64,000 nucleotides of DNA from Chryseobacterium taichungense (GCF_900109935.1 NZ_FOBV01000001.1:620001-684000); one strand, 5' to 3'; numbered from the stretch's first letter, positions 35,176 through 44,808 are shown. The notes: generated from the sequence alone by a model not told the origin. Numbers and translations: made by a program.

Positions 35176-35652
35176 TCATTCTACCCTAGCCTTTTTATTC
35201 TTTCTAAATTCCCACGGTGAAATGGCTTTTTTATCACTCCATAAACCCAGTTTCTTTTCTTTAGCCTTATCCTGAAGCTTCTGAAGCTCAGTATTCTTTG
35301 AAGCTTTAAAATACCACCAACCAAATCCCGCTTTTACAATCTCCCGTGACAGGTATTTATCGCCATCATAGAAGACTCCGGCAATATTTCTTCCGTACCT
35401 GTCCTTCCCTACTTTATAAATAATAACCATCTTACCAAAAACCTGATTGGAGGTAAATTGTTTAGCATTATTTCCGAAGGCCTGACCGTTTTCAGGACAA
35501 TCTACTTCTGCAAGCCTCAAGGTTTGTTGGGTTTTGTCTGCTAGTAAAACAACAATTGTATCACCATCCTTTATTTTAATAACTTTTCCTCTGATTTGTG
35601 ATAACAGGGTCATAGAAACCGAAAGGAGTATGCCGCAAATAATCTTTTTCAT
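35176..35652 (-). CDS. Secreted thermonuclease-family nuclease
   Basis: A 158-aa staphylococcal-nuclease-like (SNase/TNase) protein. The signal peptide is MKKIICGILLSVSMTLLSQ. The domain begins GKVIKIKDGDTIVVLL (calcium-binding Asp), then TLRLAEVDCPE with the catalytic Arg, DRYGRNIAGVFYDGD with the second Arg, and a WWYFKASKNTELQKLQDKAK tail. ATG 35652 is chosen because a longer in-frame extension upstream lacks a signal peptide and is AT-rich. The exported enzyme would degrade DNA or RNA outside the cell. Confidence 0.88.
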   Translation of the reverse strand: MKKIICGILLSVSMTLLSQIRGKVIKIKDGDTIVVLLADKTQQTLRLAEVDCPENGQAFGNNAKQFTSNQVFGKMVIIYKVGKDRYGRNIAGVFYDGDKYLSREIVKAGFGWWYFKASKNTELQKLQDKAKEKKLGLWSDKKAISPWEFRKNKKARVE

Positions 35653-36005
35653 TAAATTATAATAATTATGGTGTATTAAATTCTGAACAAAAATAATCAT
35701 CATGCTATTTGAATTAGCAAATATAGATAAGAGGATCTTGTAAATTTCTGAACTAATATAGGTTAAATCAAATTTTAAATATTGACGTATCAATCTCAAT
35801 ATTTCCTTTTTTAAATAAATATATAAATTATTAACAGTCACTCTGGAAAGGCTTATAAACTTCGAAAAAAACGAATAAGTTTGAACCTGAAAAATCAATA
35901 AAATATAAACCTCTGAAAACTAAAATACTAAACAGCAACACGACAAAATACATACCCATGAGCCACAAAAAACATTAAAAAAATGTTTTATCGTAAAGAA
36001 TTTTA

Positions 36006-36013
36006 TATATTTG
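36006..36013 (+). promoter_or_regulatory. Promoter -7 box of the acpP operon
   Basis: TATATTTG (36006-36013) is a perfect Bacteroidetes -7 box about 30 nt upstream of the acpP start. A T-rich TGTTTTA at 35984-35990 sits near the expected -33 position. The rest of 35653-36043 holds no gene. Confidence 0.6.
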
Positions 36014-36043
36014 CACCATCTAACAATTAAAAAAAAATTTACT

Positions 36044-36283
36044 ATGTCAGACATTGCATCAAGAGTAAAAGCTATCATCGCTGATAAGCTTGACGTTGAA
36101 GAAACAGAAGTAACTCCGGAAGCTAGCTTCACTAACGATTTAGGAGCAGATTCTTTGGATACAGTTGAACTTATCATGGAGTTTGAAAAAGAATTCAACA
36201 TTCAAATCCCTGATGATCAGGCTGAAAAAATTACTACTGTAGGACACGCTATCGCTTATATCGAAGAAGTAGTAAATAAATAA
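36044..36283 (+). CDS. acpP: Acyl carrier protein
   Basis: A 79-aa acyl carrier protein of fatty acid synthesis. The 4'-phosphopantetheine attachment site is the Ser in [10 protein letters not shown] (residue 39 by count). Length, acidity and the [20 protein letters not shown] helix match the family closely. ATG 36044 gives the standard N-terminus [11 protein letters not shown]; an upstream alternative is not supported. fabF follows after 34 nt, the usual order in Bacteroidetes. Confidence 0.97.
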   Translation: MSDIASRVKAIIADKLDVEETEVTPEASFTNDLGADSLDTVELIMEFEKEFNIQIPDDQAEKITTVGHAIAYIEEVVNK

Positions 36284-36317
36284 TATTCTTCAACAAAAAA
36301 GAAATTAAACAAAGTTT

Positions 36318-37562
36318 ATGGAATTAAAAAGAGTAGTTGTAACCGGTTTTGGAGCAATAACACCGATTGGAAATAATGCAAAAGAATACTGGGAAAATCT
36401 TGTGAAAGGTGAGAGCGGTGCCGCTCCGATTACTCTTTTTGATGCCACAAATTTCAAAACAAGGTTTGCTTGTGAAGTAAAAAATTTCGATCCGCTGCAG
36501 TATTTCGACAAGAAAGAAGCAAAAAAGATGGATAGAAATACTCAGCTTGGGCTGGTCGCTGCAAGAGAAGCAGTAGAACACTCAAGAATCATTGAAGACA
36601 GCGTAGATAAAAACAGAGTCGGAGTAATCTGGGGATCCGGAATCGGAGGTCTGGAAACTTTTGAAACTGAAGTTTTAGGTTGGGCCAATACGGACATCCC
36701 GAGATTCAACCCTTTCTTTATTCCTAAAATGATCGCTGATATCACACCGGGACACATTTCTATTGAATATGGTTTTCATGGACCAAACTACACAACCGTC
36801 TCAGCGTGTGCATCTTCAGCAAATGCTATAATTGATTCCAAAATGCTGATCCAGCTTGGAAAAGCAGATGTAATTGTTTGCGGTGGCTCTGAAGCGGCCG
36901 TTACAGCAAGTGGTGTCGGTGGATTCAATGCAATGATGGCTCTTTCTACAAGAAACGACGATCCTAAAACCGCTTCAAGACCTTTTGACAAAGACAGAGA
37001 TGGGTTTGTATTGGGTGAAGGCGCAGGATGTATCATTCTTGAAGAATATGAGCATGCCGTAAAGCGTGGAGCAACAATTTATGCAGAATTAAAAGGCGGA
37101 GGTCTGAGTGCAGATGCACATCATATGACCGCACCGCATCCTGAAGGCTTAGGAGCTTACCTGGTAATGAAGAACTGCCTGGAAGATGCAGGACTCACTG
37201 CTGATGAAGTAGATCATATCAATATGCATGGTACATCTACTCCATTAGGAGATATTGCAGAATCCAATGCCATTTCAAAATTATTGGGAGAGCATGCGTT
37301 CGACATTCAGATTAATTCTACAAAATCAATGACAGGCCATCTTTTGGGTGCTGCGGGTGTTATTGAGGCTATTGCTGCATTGGGAACGATTATTCATGGT
37401 ATTGTTCCTCCAACCATTAACCATTTTACTGATGATGAAAATATCGACAGCAGACTGAATTTTACATTCAACGAAGCTGCGAAAAAAGATGTAAAAGTAG
37501 CCATGAGTAATACTTTTGGGTTTGGTGGGCACAACGCTTGCGTTCTATTTAAGAAAATCTAA
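36318..37562 (+). CDS. fabF: Beta-ketoacyl-ACP synthase II
   Basis: A 414-aa KAS II condensing enzyme that elongates acyl-ACP with malonyl-ACP. The nucleophile Cys is in SACASSANAI (about residue 163), the first His in NMHGTSTPLGD and the second in SMTGHLLGAAG. The N-terminus RVVVTGFGAITPIGNNAKEY is typical. It sits in the operon acpP-fabF-rnc, and rnc starts 10 nt after its stop. Confidence 0.97.
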   Translation: MELKRVVVTGFGAITPIGNNAKEYWENLVKGESGAAPITLFDATNFKTRFACEVKNFDPLQYFDKKEAKKMDRNTQLGLVAAREAVEHSRIIEDSVDKNRVGVIWGSGIGGLETFETEVLGWANTDIPRFNPFFIPKMIADITPGHISIEYGFHGPNYTTVSACASSANAIIDSKMLIQLGKADVIVCGGSEAAVTASGVGGFNAMMALSTRNDDPKTASRPFDKDRDGFVLGEGAGCIILEEYEHAVKRGATIYAELKGGGLSADAHHMTAPHPEGLGAYLVMKNCLEDAGLTADEVDHINMHGTSTPLGDIAESNAISKLLGEHAFDIQINSTKSMTGHLLGAAGVIEAIAALGTIIHGIVPPTINHFTDDENIDSRLNFTFNEAAKKDVKVAMSNTFGFGGHNACVLFKKI

Positions 37563-37571
37563 ACTTACTGA

Positions 37572-38333
37572 ATGGAGTTACAGAAATACTTTTCTAAATT
37601 CCTTCTCAAAAAAAGAAAAAGAAAATTAACGGAGAGAGATTACTTTCTCAGTACTGAACTTAATAAAATTCTCGGTACTGAGGTACAAAATGTTGCTCTT
37701 TACCGTGAAGCTTTTTCTCTGAAAAATTCTTCTAAAAATAAAGACAGCAATTACGAAAGGCTTGAGTTTTTAGGAGATTCTGTTTTGGGTACAATCATTT
37801 CATGTCACTTGTTTCAAACTTATCCTCAAGCGAATGAAGGATATCTGACACAAATGAAATCCAAGATTGTAAATAGGAAAAATCTTAATAAACTAGGAGA
37901 AGATCTTAAATTGACCGACCTTTTGCAAAAACAGACTTCTGTGGCATTAGGTGAAAATATCTCCGGAAATTTATTTGAAGCCTTAATCGGCGCTGTTTAT
38001 CTGGATTTTCAGTATGAAATCTGCAGAAAGATTATTTTAGACAGGCTGCTCACGCCAAGTGAAATGAATAAGCTTGAAAATAAAATCGTAAGCTACAAAG
38101 GTCTTCTGCTCGAATGGAGCCAAAAGAAAAAATTAAATATAAAGTACGAAACCTGTGAAGAAATACAGGTGAACCGGTCGATTGTCTTTCGATGTCATGT
38201 CTGGCTCGGAGATGAAAAAATCGCCAACGCCACGGAAACCTCAAAGAAAAAGGCGGAAGAAAAAGCAGCACAGAGAGCATTTTATATTTTAAATAAAAAA
38301 GAAAACATACTTGGAAATTCAAAAGCTTTATGA
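37572..38333 (+). CDS. rnc: Ribonuclease III
   Basis: A 253-aa double-strand-specific endoribonuclease for rRNA and mRNA processing. The signature YERLEFLGDSVLGTIIS holds the catalytic Glu and Asp, and ENISGNLFEALIGAVYLD is the second acidic block. The C-terminal dsRNA-binding domain runs from about residue 175 (SYKGLLLEWSQKKKL) to KKKAEEKAAQRAFYIL. The N-terminal ~25 residues are strongly basic. The gene overlaps the next gene's start by about 20 nt. Confidence 0.95.
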   Translation: MELQKYFSKFLLKKRKRKLTERDYFLSTELNKILGTEVQNVALYREAFSLKNSSKNKDSNYERLEFLGDSVLGTIISCHLFQTYPQANEGYLTQMKSKIVNRKNLNKLGEDLKLTDLLQKQTSVALGENISGNLFEALIGAVYLDFQYEICRKIILDRLLTPSEMNKLENKIVSYKGLLLEWSQKKKLNIKYETCEEIQVNRSIVFRCHVWLGDEKIANATETSKKKAEEKAAQRAFYILNKKENILGNSKAL

Positions 38334-38784
38334 TCTTGATGATATAGAATTTGAAGATGTTACCATAGGATTGGTAAGATTGGCCAAAAATGTACCCGAT
38401 CATGAGTTTTTCTATCATGTAAATCAAAGAAACGATCTTAATTTTAAAAGGATTGATGATCTCATCTATCACGGGTCATATTATGATTACTTTTTTCCTC
38501 GGTTTGAGGCCTATCACAAGTTTACAAGGACATGTTTTACGTTTATTTCAAACCGATCTTCGGAAAGTAAACAAAAAAAAATACAAACTGAGCTTTTCTC
38601 AGGAGAAGAAAACATTAAATTTTTATTAAATAATCAGGTAGAAGTACAATATATTTTGCATAGTTCGGAACAGTTTCCTGATTTTTCCGTAATTTTGCTC
38701 CCTGAAAATCTTGTATTTCCGATTCAAGATTATATATTAGGTTCTGAAGAGGAACTTTATCAAATTATCCAGTATTATGAATAA
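38311..38784 (+). CDS. IPExxxVDY family protein
   Basis: A 157-aa protein of the small Bacteroidetes IPExxxVDY family, named for a partly conserved motif; here the aligned stretch seems to be LPENLVFPIQDY. The start is TTG 38311, inside the end of rnc, as no ATG is available. It has no transmembrane segment and no recognisable enzyme motif. Its place between rnc and pyk is conserved in this group. Function is unknown. Confidence 0.7.
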   Translation: MEIQKLYDLDDIEFEDVTIGLVRLAKNVPDHEFFYHVNQRNDLNFKRIDDLIYHGSYYDYFFPRFEAYHKFTRTCFTFISNRSSESKQKKIQTELFSGEENIKFLLNNQVEVQYILHSSEQFPDFSVILLPENLVFPIQDYILGSEEELYQIIQYYE

Positions 38785-40222
38785 GTATTTAAAGAAGACA
38801 AAAATTATCGCAACACTTGGGCCGGCGTCATCGTCGAAGGAAGTAATGTTAGGGTTAATGAGAGCAGGTGTTGATGTTTTTAGAATAAATTTCTCACACG
38901 CAGATTACGACTTAGTTCGTTCAAATATTGAAATCATCAGAGAGCTCAATAAAGAGCACGGTTTCTCTGTTGGAATTTTAGGGGATTTACAGGGACCTAA
39001 GTTAAGAGTTGGTGTTGTAAAAGAAGGTTCTTACCTTAATCCAGGTGATATCCTTACCTTCACCAATGAAAAAATTGAAGGGGATTCTACAAAAGTATAT
39101 ATGACTTACCAACAATTTCCTCAGGATGTAAAAGTTGGTGAAAGAATCCTTATTGATGATGGTAAGTTGGTTTTAGAAGTTACAGAAACCAATCTTATTG
39201 ATACTGTAAAGGCAAAAACAATTCAGGGGGGACCTTTAAGTTCTAAAAAAGGGGTAAATCTTCCGAACACGAATGTTTCTCTTCCCGCTTTAACGGAAAA
39301 AGATATTCAGGATGCCAACTTTATGCTTGATCAGGAAGTAGACTGGATTGCGCTTTCTTTCGTTCGTCATGCACAGGATATTATTGATTTGAAAGAATTG
39401 ATCTCTAAGCATCCGAACGGGAAATTCAAAACGCCAATCATCGCAAAAATTGAAAAGCCGGAAGGCGTAAAAAACATCGACGAAATTTTATTGGAATGCG
39501 ATGGAGTAATGGTTGCCAGAGGAGATTTAGGGGTGGAAGTTCCTATGGAAGAAGTTCCTGCTATCCAGAAAACATTGGTAGAAAAAGCAAGATTTTATTC
39601 CAAGCCGGTGATCATTGCAACGCAGATGATGGAAACGATGATCAACAGCCTAACGCCAACAAGAGCTGAAGTAAATGACGTAGCCAACTCTGTATTGGAT
39701 GGTGCTGATGCCGTAATGCTTTCCGGAGAAACTTCAGTAGGTAGATATCCGGTGCAGGTAGTTGAAAATATGGCAAAAATCGTAAAGAATATTGAAACGA
39801 CTCATTTCTACCAACATAAAAATGAACCGATAGAAAAGGATTTCAACTGTATCGATGAAAGATTCATTACGAACAGAGTATGTCTTGCAGCCGTAAGAAT
39901 TGCAAAAACGACTAATGTGTCTGCGATCGTAACATTAACAAGTTCAGGATATACGGCGTTCCAACTTTCTGCGCACAGACCAAATTCCCATATTATCGTA
40001 TATAGTGGTAATAGAAGAGTAATCACCATGCTCAATCTTCTTTGGGGAGTTCACGCTTATTATTACGACATGAAGAAGTCTACTGATGAAACGATTATCC
40101 AGGTAAATATGCTTACCCACAACTATGGATACATCGAGGCAGGAGATTTTGTAATTAACATCAATGCAACTCCATCATACGAAGGCGGTAAAACAAATAC
40201 ATTACGATTAACTACAGTTTAA
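38777..40222 (+). CDS. pyk: Pyruvate kinase
   Basis: A 481-aa pyruvate kinase converting phosphoenolpyruvate and ADP to pyruvate and ATP in glycolysis. The start KKTKIIATLGPASSSKEVM, the substrate-binding LRVG block and the active-site IIAKIEKPEGVKNIDEIL with VMVARGDLGVEVP are all present. The C-terminal allosteric domain begins about residue 350. The start overlaps the preceding gene by 8 nt. Confidence 0.97.
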   Translation: MNKYLKKTKIIATLGPASSSKEVMLGLMRAGVDVFRINFSHADYDLVRSNIEIIRELNKEHGFSVGILGDLQGPKLRVGVVKEGSYLNPGDILTFTNEKIEGDSTKVYMTYQQFPQDVKVGERILIDDGKLVLEVTETNLIDTVKAKTIQGGPLSSKKGVNLPNTNVSLPALTEKDIQDANFMLDQEVDWIALSFVRHAQDIIDLKELISKHPNGKFKTPIIAKIEKPEGVKNIDEILLECDGVMVARGDLGVEVPMEEVPAIQKTLVEKARFYSKPVIIATQMMETMINSLTPTRAEVNDVANSVLDGADAVMLSGETSVGRYPVQVVENMAKIVKNIETTHFYQHKNEPIEKDFNCIDERFITNRVCLAAVRIAKTTNVSAIVTLTSSGYTAFQLSAHRPNSHIIVYSGNRRVITMLNLLWGVHAYYYDMKKSTDETIIQVNMLTHNYGYIEAGDFVININATPSYEGGKTNTLRLTTV

Positions 40223-40250
40223 TTTAAACTAAGCTGTTATTATAAAGCAA

Positions 40251-40274
40251 AAACTCCCGGATCATCGGGAGTTT
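40251..40274. terminator. Bidirectional terminator between pyk and the aldehyde dehydrogenase gene
   Basis: AAACTCCCG (40251-40259), loop GATCAT, CGGGAGTTT (40266-40274), then T-rich on one side and A-rich on the other. It serves the two convergent genes. Confidence 0.9.
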
Positions 40275-40303
40275 TTATTTTTAAACTAATTAATTACGGT
40301 TTA

Positions 40304-41596
40304 TTAATTTCCAACAACAGTCTTTGCGGTTACAAACTCTCTTAAAGCCAGCAATGAAAGTTCTGTTCCGTATCCTGAGGTCTTTGTGCCTCCGAAAGGA
40401 AAACGAGGGTCAGAACTCGTCATTCTGTTGATATTAACAGTTCCGGATTCTAAATTTTCAATGAAAAATAGCTGACGGTCCTTATCTTGTGTCCAAACAG
40501 AATTTGAAAGACCAAAAGGAATATCATTGGCCAGCTGTAATGCTTCTTTATCATTCTTAGCAATCATGACCATCCCTAAAGGCCCGAAAAGCTCCTCTTG
40601 CAAAATCGGATTTCCTTCTTCTACACGAATCAGGCCAGGATTGAATTCATTATCAGAAATTCTTTCCAAAGGAAGAATAATTTCAGCGCCATTTTCCAAT
40701 GCTTTCTGAAACTGTTTTTCCAGATCATCTGCAAGATCCGGTCTTGCCATTCCGGCGATTTTTGTTTCCCTGTCCATAGGATCCGCCGGGACAAACTTTT
40801 TATATTCTTCAATAAATTTCGGAAGAAAAGTATCTTCTATTTTTTCATCAATGATAAATCTTTTTGCCGCTACACAAGTCTGTCCGCAATTCTGAAGTCT
40901 TGCTAATGCACCCACTTTAGCTGCTTCATCCAGATCTGCATCATCCAATACAATGAATGCATCACTTCCGCCGAGTTCCAATAAAGACTTCTTGATATTT
41001 TGACCGGCAATGGAAGCAACTTCTGCACCTGCTTTTTCGCTTCCTGTAAGGCTCACTCCTGAAATTGCTTTATGCTCAAGAACTTCCTTCACATCTTGGT
41101 GTCCGATTTCCAGATTCTGAAAAACACCTTCAGGAAAGCCAGCTTCAAGAAATATTTTTTCAATTGCATTTCCGCTGCCGAAGCAGATAGAAGCATGTTT
41201 AAGTACAACCGTATTTCCCGCCAAAATAGCAGGAACAGCAAATCTCAAAACCTGCCAGAAAGGGAAATTCCAGGGCATAACTCCTAAGATAACACCCTTT
41301 GGAACATAATGTATTTCGGAATAAGAATATTCGGATTCAATTTTTTCGGGCTGCAGAATATTTTCCGCATCAGCATAATAGTTCATCATTAAGGCACATT
41401 TTTCCACCTCAGCAATGGCTTGCGAAATCGGCTTATGCATTTCTGAAGTAATGATTGCTCCAAACTCTTCAGAACGTGTCTTTAAAATTTCAGCTGCTTT
41501 GGCAATGAGTTTTTGCCTGTGTTCGAATGGTATTTTCTTCCATTCTGAAAATGCCTTATCTGCACTGATAAGTTTATTTTCAATTGATTGTTCCAT
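40304..41596 (-). CDS. NAD-dependent aldehyde dehydrogenase (succinate-semialdehyde type)
   Basis: A 430-aa aldehyde dehydrogenase. The catalytic Cys is in NCGQTCVAAKRF and the general-base Glu in LLELGGSDAFIVLDD; the nucleotide-binding region is GVILGVMPWNFPFWQVLRFA. The closest subgroup by eye is the NAD-dependent succinate-semialdehyde dehydrogenase (Sad/GabD-like), which oxidises succinate semialdehyde to succinate. At 430 residues it is somewhat short for the family. It is 122 nt downstream of hutG on the same strand and may be separately transcribed. Confidence 0.85.
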   Translation of the reverse strand: MEQSIENKLISADKAFSEWKKIPFEHRQKLIAKAAEILKTRSEEFGAIITSEMHKPISQAIAEVEKCALMMNYYADAENILQPEKIESEYSYSEIHYVPKGVILGVMPWNFPFWQVLRFAVPAILAGNTVVLKHASICFGSGNAIEKIFLEAGFPEGVFQNLEIGHQDVKEVLEHKAISGVSLTGSEKAGAEVASIAGQNIKKSLLELGGSDAFIVLDDADLDEAAKVGALARLQNCGQTCVAAKRFIIDEKIEDTFLPKFIEEYKKFVPADPMDRETKIAGMARPDLADDLEKQFQKALENGAEIILPLERISDNEFNPGLIRVEEGNPILQEELFGPLGMVMIAKNDKEALQLANDIPFGLSNSVWTQDKDRQLFFIENLESGTVNINRMTSSDPRFPFGGTKTSGYGTELSLLALREFVTAKTVVGN

Positions 41597-41717
41597 AATA
41601 TAGTCTCTGTTTTAAATTCAAAACTGAATTTAATTATTGCTTAAAAAGTATCATGAAAGGAACAAAATGTGTTCCTTAGGATTATATAAAATAATGATTT
41701 TCTCTATCAAATTGATG

Positions 41718-42632
41718 CTAAATCATAAACCATTCGTTAACCAGTGTCGCAGCAAGCCTTGCCGTTCTGTCCTGAATATCATAGGAAGGGTTGACTTCTG
41801 CTACATCAAGTGCCAAAAGCTTTTCATTCTTTAAAATATGTCTGTAAAAATGCATAAATGGTACATCGGCAAAAATACCATTGTACGCAGAAGCGGAAAC
41901 TCCAGGCGCAATAGAGGCGTTAAAAACATCCATGCATATCGTAAGATAAAGGTAATCTACAGTTTCAGCTAAATTATTAATTCTCTTGTAAATCGATGGG
42001 AGATTTTCAAAGAAGATTTCATCTGCCAATATATACTTCATTCCGTATTGGTGGGCAGTGTCAAATAATTTCAAGGTATTTGAATTTCTCTGAATACCAA
42101 TATGAAGAGAATTGATCGGTCCATCCTGAGCGATTTGCCAGAAACCAGTTCCTGAACTGGGTCCTACTCCAATTTCGGGTTGCCTGTTATCGAAATGAGC
42201 GTCAATATTGATAATCCCGATTTTTTGTTCAGGAAAAGCAGTTTTCAGACCAAGATAATGTGCATAAGTAACTTCATGCCCTCCCCCAAAAACAACAGAT
42301 CTCCCATTTTTGAGCAATACCTTCGATACATTTTTAGCCAGATTATTCTGTGCTTCTTCCAGGTTACCATCTTCACAGGTAATGTTTCCAAAATCGAGCA
42401 GTGTAAAATCGGGGCGGATCACCGGAAAGTTGGACATATTTTTTCTGATCACATCAGGAGCATCCTTTGCACCTTCCCTGCCTTTATTCCTTTTAACCCC
42501 TTCATCTACGGCAAATCCATGTAAAACGAAATCCTTAGTTGAAATAAGATCATAGTTGTTTTCTTCTTTTACTCTCTGAAATATCCTGTGGAAAAGCAGC
42601 TCTTCTCCGTCTAATCTTCCCTGCCAAATCAT
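41718..42632 (-). CDS. hutG: Formimidoylglutamase
   Basis: A 304-aa ureohydrolase of the arginase/agmatinase fold that hydrolyses N-formimidoyl-glutamate to glutamate and formamide in histidine degradation. The two-manganese site is visible in VFGGGHEVTY, INIDAHFD and ICMDVFNASIAPG. Assignment to HutG rather than agmatinase rests on the nearby hutI and on overall style. It is the third gene of the minus-strand group hutI, 130-aa membrane protein, hutG. Confidence 0.87.
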   Translation of the reverse strand: MIWQGRLDGEELLFHRIFQRVKEENNYDLISTKDFVLHGFAVDEGVKRNKGREGAKDAPDVIRKNMSNFPVIRPDFTLLDFGNITCEDGNLEEAQNNLAKNVSKVLLKNGRSVVFGGGHEVTYAHYLGLKTAFPEQKIGIINIDAHFDNRQPEIGVGPSSGTGFWQIAQDGPINSLHIGIQRNSNTLKLFDTAHQYGMKYILADEIFFENLPSIYKRINNLAETVDYLYLTICMDVFNASIAPGVSASAYNGIFADVPFMHFYRHILKNEKLLALDVAEVNPSYDIQDRTARLAATLVNEWFMI

Positions 42633-42650
42633 TGTTGTATTATTTACAGA

Positions 42651-43043
42651 TTATTCTCTGAATTTTCCTTTTAGTGTTGGTATAAATGTTCTCAAAAACA
42701 GGACCAAAAAAGCTACAGCAGCAAAACTAAGCTTGATAACCAAACTGGTGTCATTAGAAAATGTAATAATGAGTAGTAAAGTAATTATGACAATCAAATA
42801 GAATATGGAGTATAAATAACCTCCTCTGTTTTCATATTTGAATTCTCCCCCATTAGCTGAAAACATTTCATCAAGCATATTATTGGCTGATTCGTAATTT
42901 ACTTTTCTAACATCTGATGTTAAATTTTTAATAATAATTTCTCTTTTACTTCCTGATTTTACTGCGTTGAAAGCATAATCAATATGTTTTTCAGGAATTT
43001 GTAATGATATATATTTCTCTTTGATGCTATTAAAGTTTTTCAT
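42651..43043 (-). CDS. Two-TM membrane protein in the hut cluster
   Basis: A 130-aa protein with a soluble N-terminal half (KEKYISLQIPEKHIDYAFNA) and two adjacent transmembrane segments (YSIFYLIVIITLLLIITF and LSFAAVAFLVLFLRTFI). Its 3' end lies 19 nt from hutG and its 5' end 11 nt from hutI, so it is co-transcribed with them. No family is recognised, and a role in histidine use is only suggested by location. Confidence 0.55.
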   Translation of the reverse strand: MKNFNSIKEKYISLQIPEKHIDYAFNAVKSGSKREIIIKNLTSDVRKVNYESANNMLDEMFSANGGEFKYENRGGYLYSIFYLIVIITLLLIITFSNDTSLVIKLSFAAVAFLVLFLRTFIPTLKGKFRE

Positions 43044-43053
43044 GTATAGTTTA

Positions 43054-44280
43054 TTAATTAATTCTCATTCCTTCAATATAAACATTTTCCGCTTTCAAAC
43101 TTCCCTGATGATAAAGCACATTCTGGAAATTATCAGTTTTGAATGTTACGAAATCAGCTTTCAAACCTGCTTCCAGTTTTCCTCTATCTTCCAGTCCAAG
43201 TGCAAATGCAGAGCGGAAAGTAATTCCTGCCAAAACTTCTGCGGTTGTCAGTTTTTCAAAGGTTGCCAAAATCGAAGCTTGTGTAACTAGGTTACCCATC
43301 GGTGCCGAACCAGGATTCCAGTCACTCGCAATTGCCAGGATGGCTCCTGCGTCCAATAATTTCCTTGCCGGACTATACTTCTCACCTAATCCTAAACTCG
43401 CTCCGGGTAATGCTGTAGCAACCGTTTCAGATTGCGCGATAAATTCAATATCTTCATCAACAGTAGCTTCTAAATGATCTGCAGATTTTGCCCCAACTTC
43501 TACCGCAATCCTGGAACTTCCCGGAGTGAACTGGTCCGCATGTACCGTTATATCAAAACCTAGTTTTTTAGTTTCAAGCAGAAAAGCTTTACTTTCTTCA
43601 GGCTGAAATGCTGATTTTTCAATGAAAATATCAACTCTCTTCGCCAGGTTTTCTTCTTTTACTTTTGGTAAGATCTCATTTAAAATATATTGTAAATATT
43701 CTTCATTGCTTCCTTCAAAATCCCTTGGTTTCAGATGTGCAGAAAGACAGGTAGGAACCAACGTCGCAGCAGTCTGCTGCTGTGCCTTTTGAATCGTCCG
43801 CAACATCTTTAGTTCATTTTCAACATCAAGCCCATAGCCGCTTTTTACTTCTATGGTTGTAATTCCGAGAGATGTTAAAAAACCGATTCTTTCTAATAAT
43901 GTTTTTAATAAATCTTCTTCAGACGCATTTCTTGTATGCTGCACAGAGCTCCATATTCCGCCACCGCTTTCAGCAATTTCGAGATAGGTCTTTCCGGCAT
44001 TACGCATGGCAAAATCATTCGCCCGGTTACCGCCGAAACAGATATGGGTATGTGAATCTGTAAAAGCCGGAAGCACAATTTGTACGCCTTCAATTTCTTC
44101 GATTTCTATATTTTGATGGTCAGATTTTAAGGTTTCAAAATTTCCGACCTGCTGTATTTTTCCATTATTTACTAAGATTCCGCCATCAGTAATGACTTCG
44201 AGCTGCTCATCAGATATTTTTCCTCTTAAAGGAAGGTTGGCAAGGGTTACAATTTGCCTGAAAGGACCTATTAGTTTCAT
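43054..44280 (-). CDS. hutI: Imidazolonepropionase
   Basis: A 408-aa amidohydrolase that opens the imidazolone ring of 4-imidazolone-5-propionate in histidine degradation. The metal-binding DSHTHICFGGNRANDF is at about residues 75-90; later ligands include TVHADQF and SDWNPGS. N-terminal strands LIGPFRQIVTLANLPLRGK are typical. It heads the hut group. Its start lies directly next to the inverted hexamer array at 44284. Confidence 0.94.
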   Translation of the reverse strand: MKLIGPFRQIVTLANLPLRGKISDEQLEVITDGGILVNNGKIQQVGNFETLKSDHQNIEIEEIEGVQIVLPAFTDSHTHICFGGNRANDFAMRNAGKTYLEIAESGGGIWSSVQHTRNASEEDLLKTLLERIGFLTSLGITTIEVKSGYGLDVENELKMLRTIQKAQQQTAATLVPTCLSAHLKPRDFEGSNEEYLQYILNEILPKVKEENLAKRVDIFIEKSAFQPEESKAFLLETKKLGFDITVHADQFTPGSSRIAVEVGAKSADHLEATVDEDIEFIAQSETVATALPGASLGLGEKYSPARKLLDAGAILAIASDWNPGSAPMGNLVTQASILATFEKLTTAEVLAGITFRSAFALGLEDRGKLEAGLKADFVTFKTDNFQNVLYHQGSLKAENVYIEGMRIN

Positions 44281-44283
44281 GTA

Positions 44284-44307
44284 TTAAGGTTAAGGTTGAG
44301 GTTGAGG
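44284..44307. repeat. Hexanucleotide array, left copy
   Basis: On the plus strand: TTAAGG twice, then TTGAGG twice, then a decayed CTAAGATT. It mirrors the right array at 44761-44808. It lies between hutI and the four-helix-bundle gene. Confidence 0.85.
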
Positions 44308-44313
44308 CTAAGA

Positions 44314-44679
44314 TTAAAAGTGGCTATTATTTAGTCTGCTTGTGATTTTATTTAAATCGTATATAACCTCACTAATCAAATTTTGTATTTCCAAACTCTC
44401 ATTTTCTGAAAAATATTTTACTCTGTACCCATAAATTAAATGGCTTTTCGTTTCAAATGCCGACCCTCTCGAAATATCATAGAATCTGCTTTTATCTTTT
44501 GATGTTCGCCTCCCAAAACCTTCAGCAATATTAGCCGAAATACTCTCTGCGGCTCTTCTTAATTGTGAAGCGAGTGCATAATCTTCTTTTTTGGGTAAAC
44601 TTTCAGATATTTTGAAACACTTTTCAGCAATATCCATTGCTTTTTGCCAAACGGGCATTTCGGTAAAATCTTTTATCAT
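44314..44679 (-). CDS. Four-helix bundle protein (23S rRNA intervening-sequence family)
   Basis: A 121-aa four-helix bundle protein of the kind first noted in 23S rRNA intervening sequences. The core LRRAAESISANIAEGFGRRT is the family signature, followed by KSRFYDISRGSAFETKSHL. These proteins are related in fold to Avd of diversity-generating retroelements. The gene is bounded on both sides by inverted arrays of TTAAGG/TTGAGG hexamers, a setting that resembles a small mobile cassette. Its biological role is unknown. Confidence 0.88.
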   Translation of the reverse strand: MIKDFTEMPVWQKAMDIAEKCFKISESLPKKEDYALASQLRRAAESISANIAEGFGRRTSKDKSRFYDISRGSAFETKSHLIYGYRVKYFSENESLEIQNLISEVIYDLNKITSRLNNSHF

Positions 44680-44760
44680 TTGTTCTTATTAAAATTTCTC
44701 TTCCAAAAATACTAAAATAAATCAATCTTATAAATCATAACCTTTCCCGCCCACAAATTC

Positions 44761-44808
44761 CCTCAACCTCAACCTCAACCTCAACCTTAACCTTAACCTT
44801 AACCTTAA
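44761..44808. repeat. Hexanucleotide array, right copy
   Basis: CCTCAA four times followed by CCTTAA four times. This is the exact reverse complement pattern of the left array, with twice as many units. Together the two arrays form inverted repeats around the four-helix-bundle gene. Confidence 0.9.
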
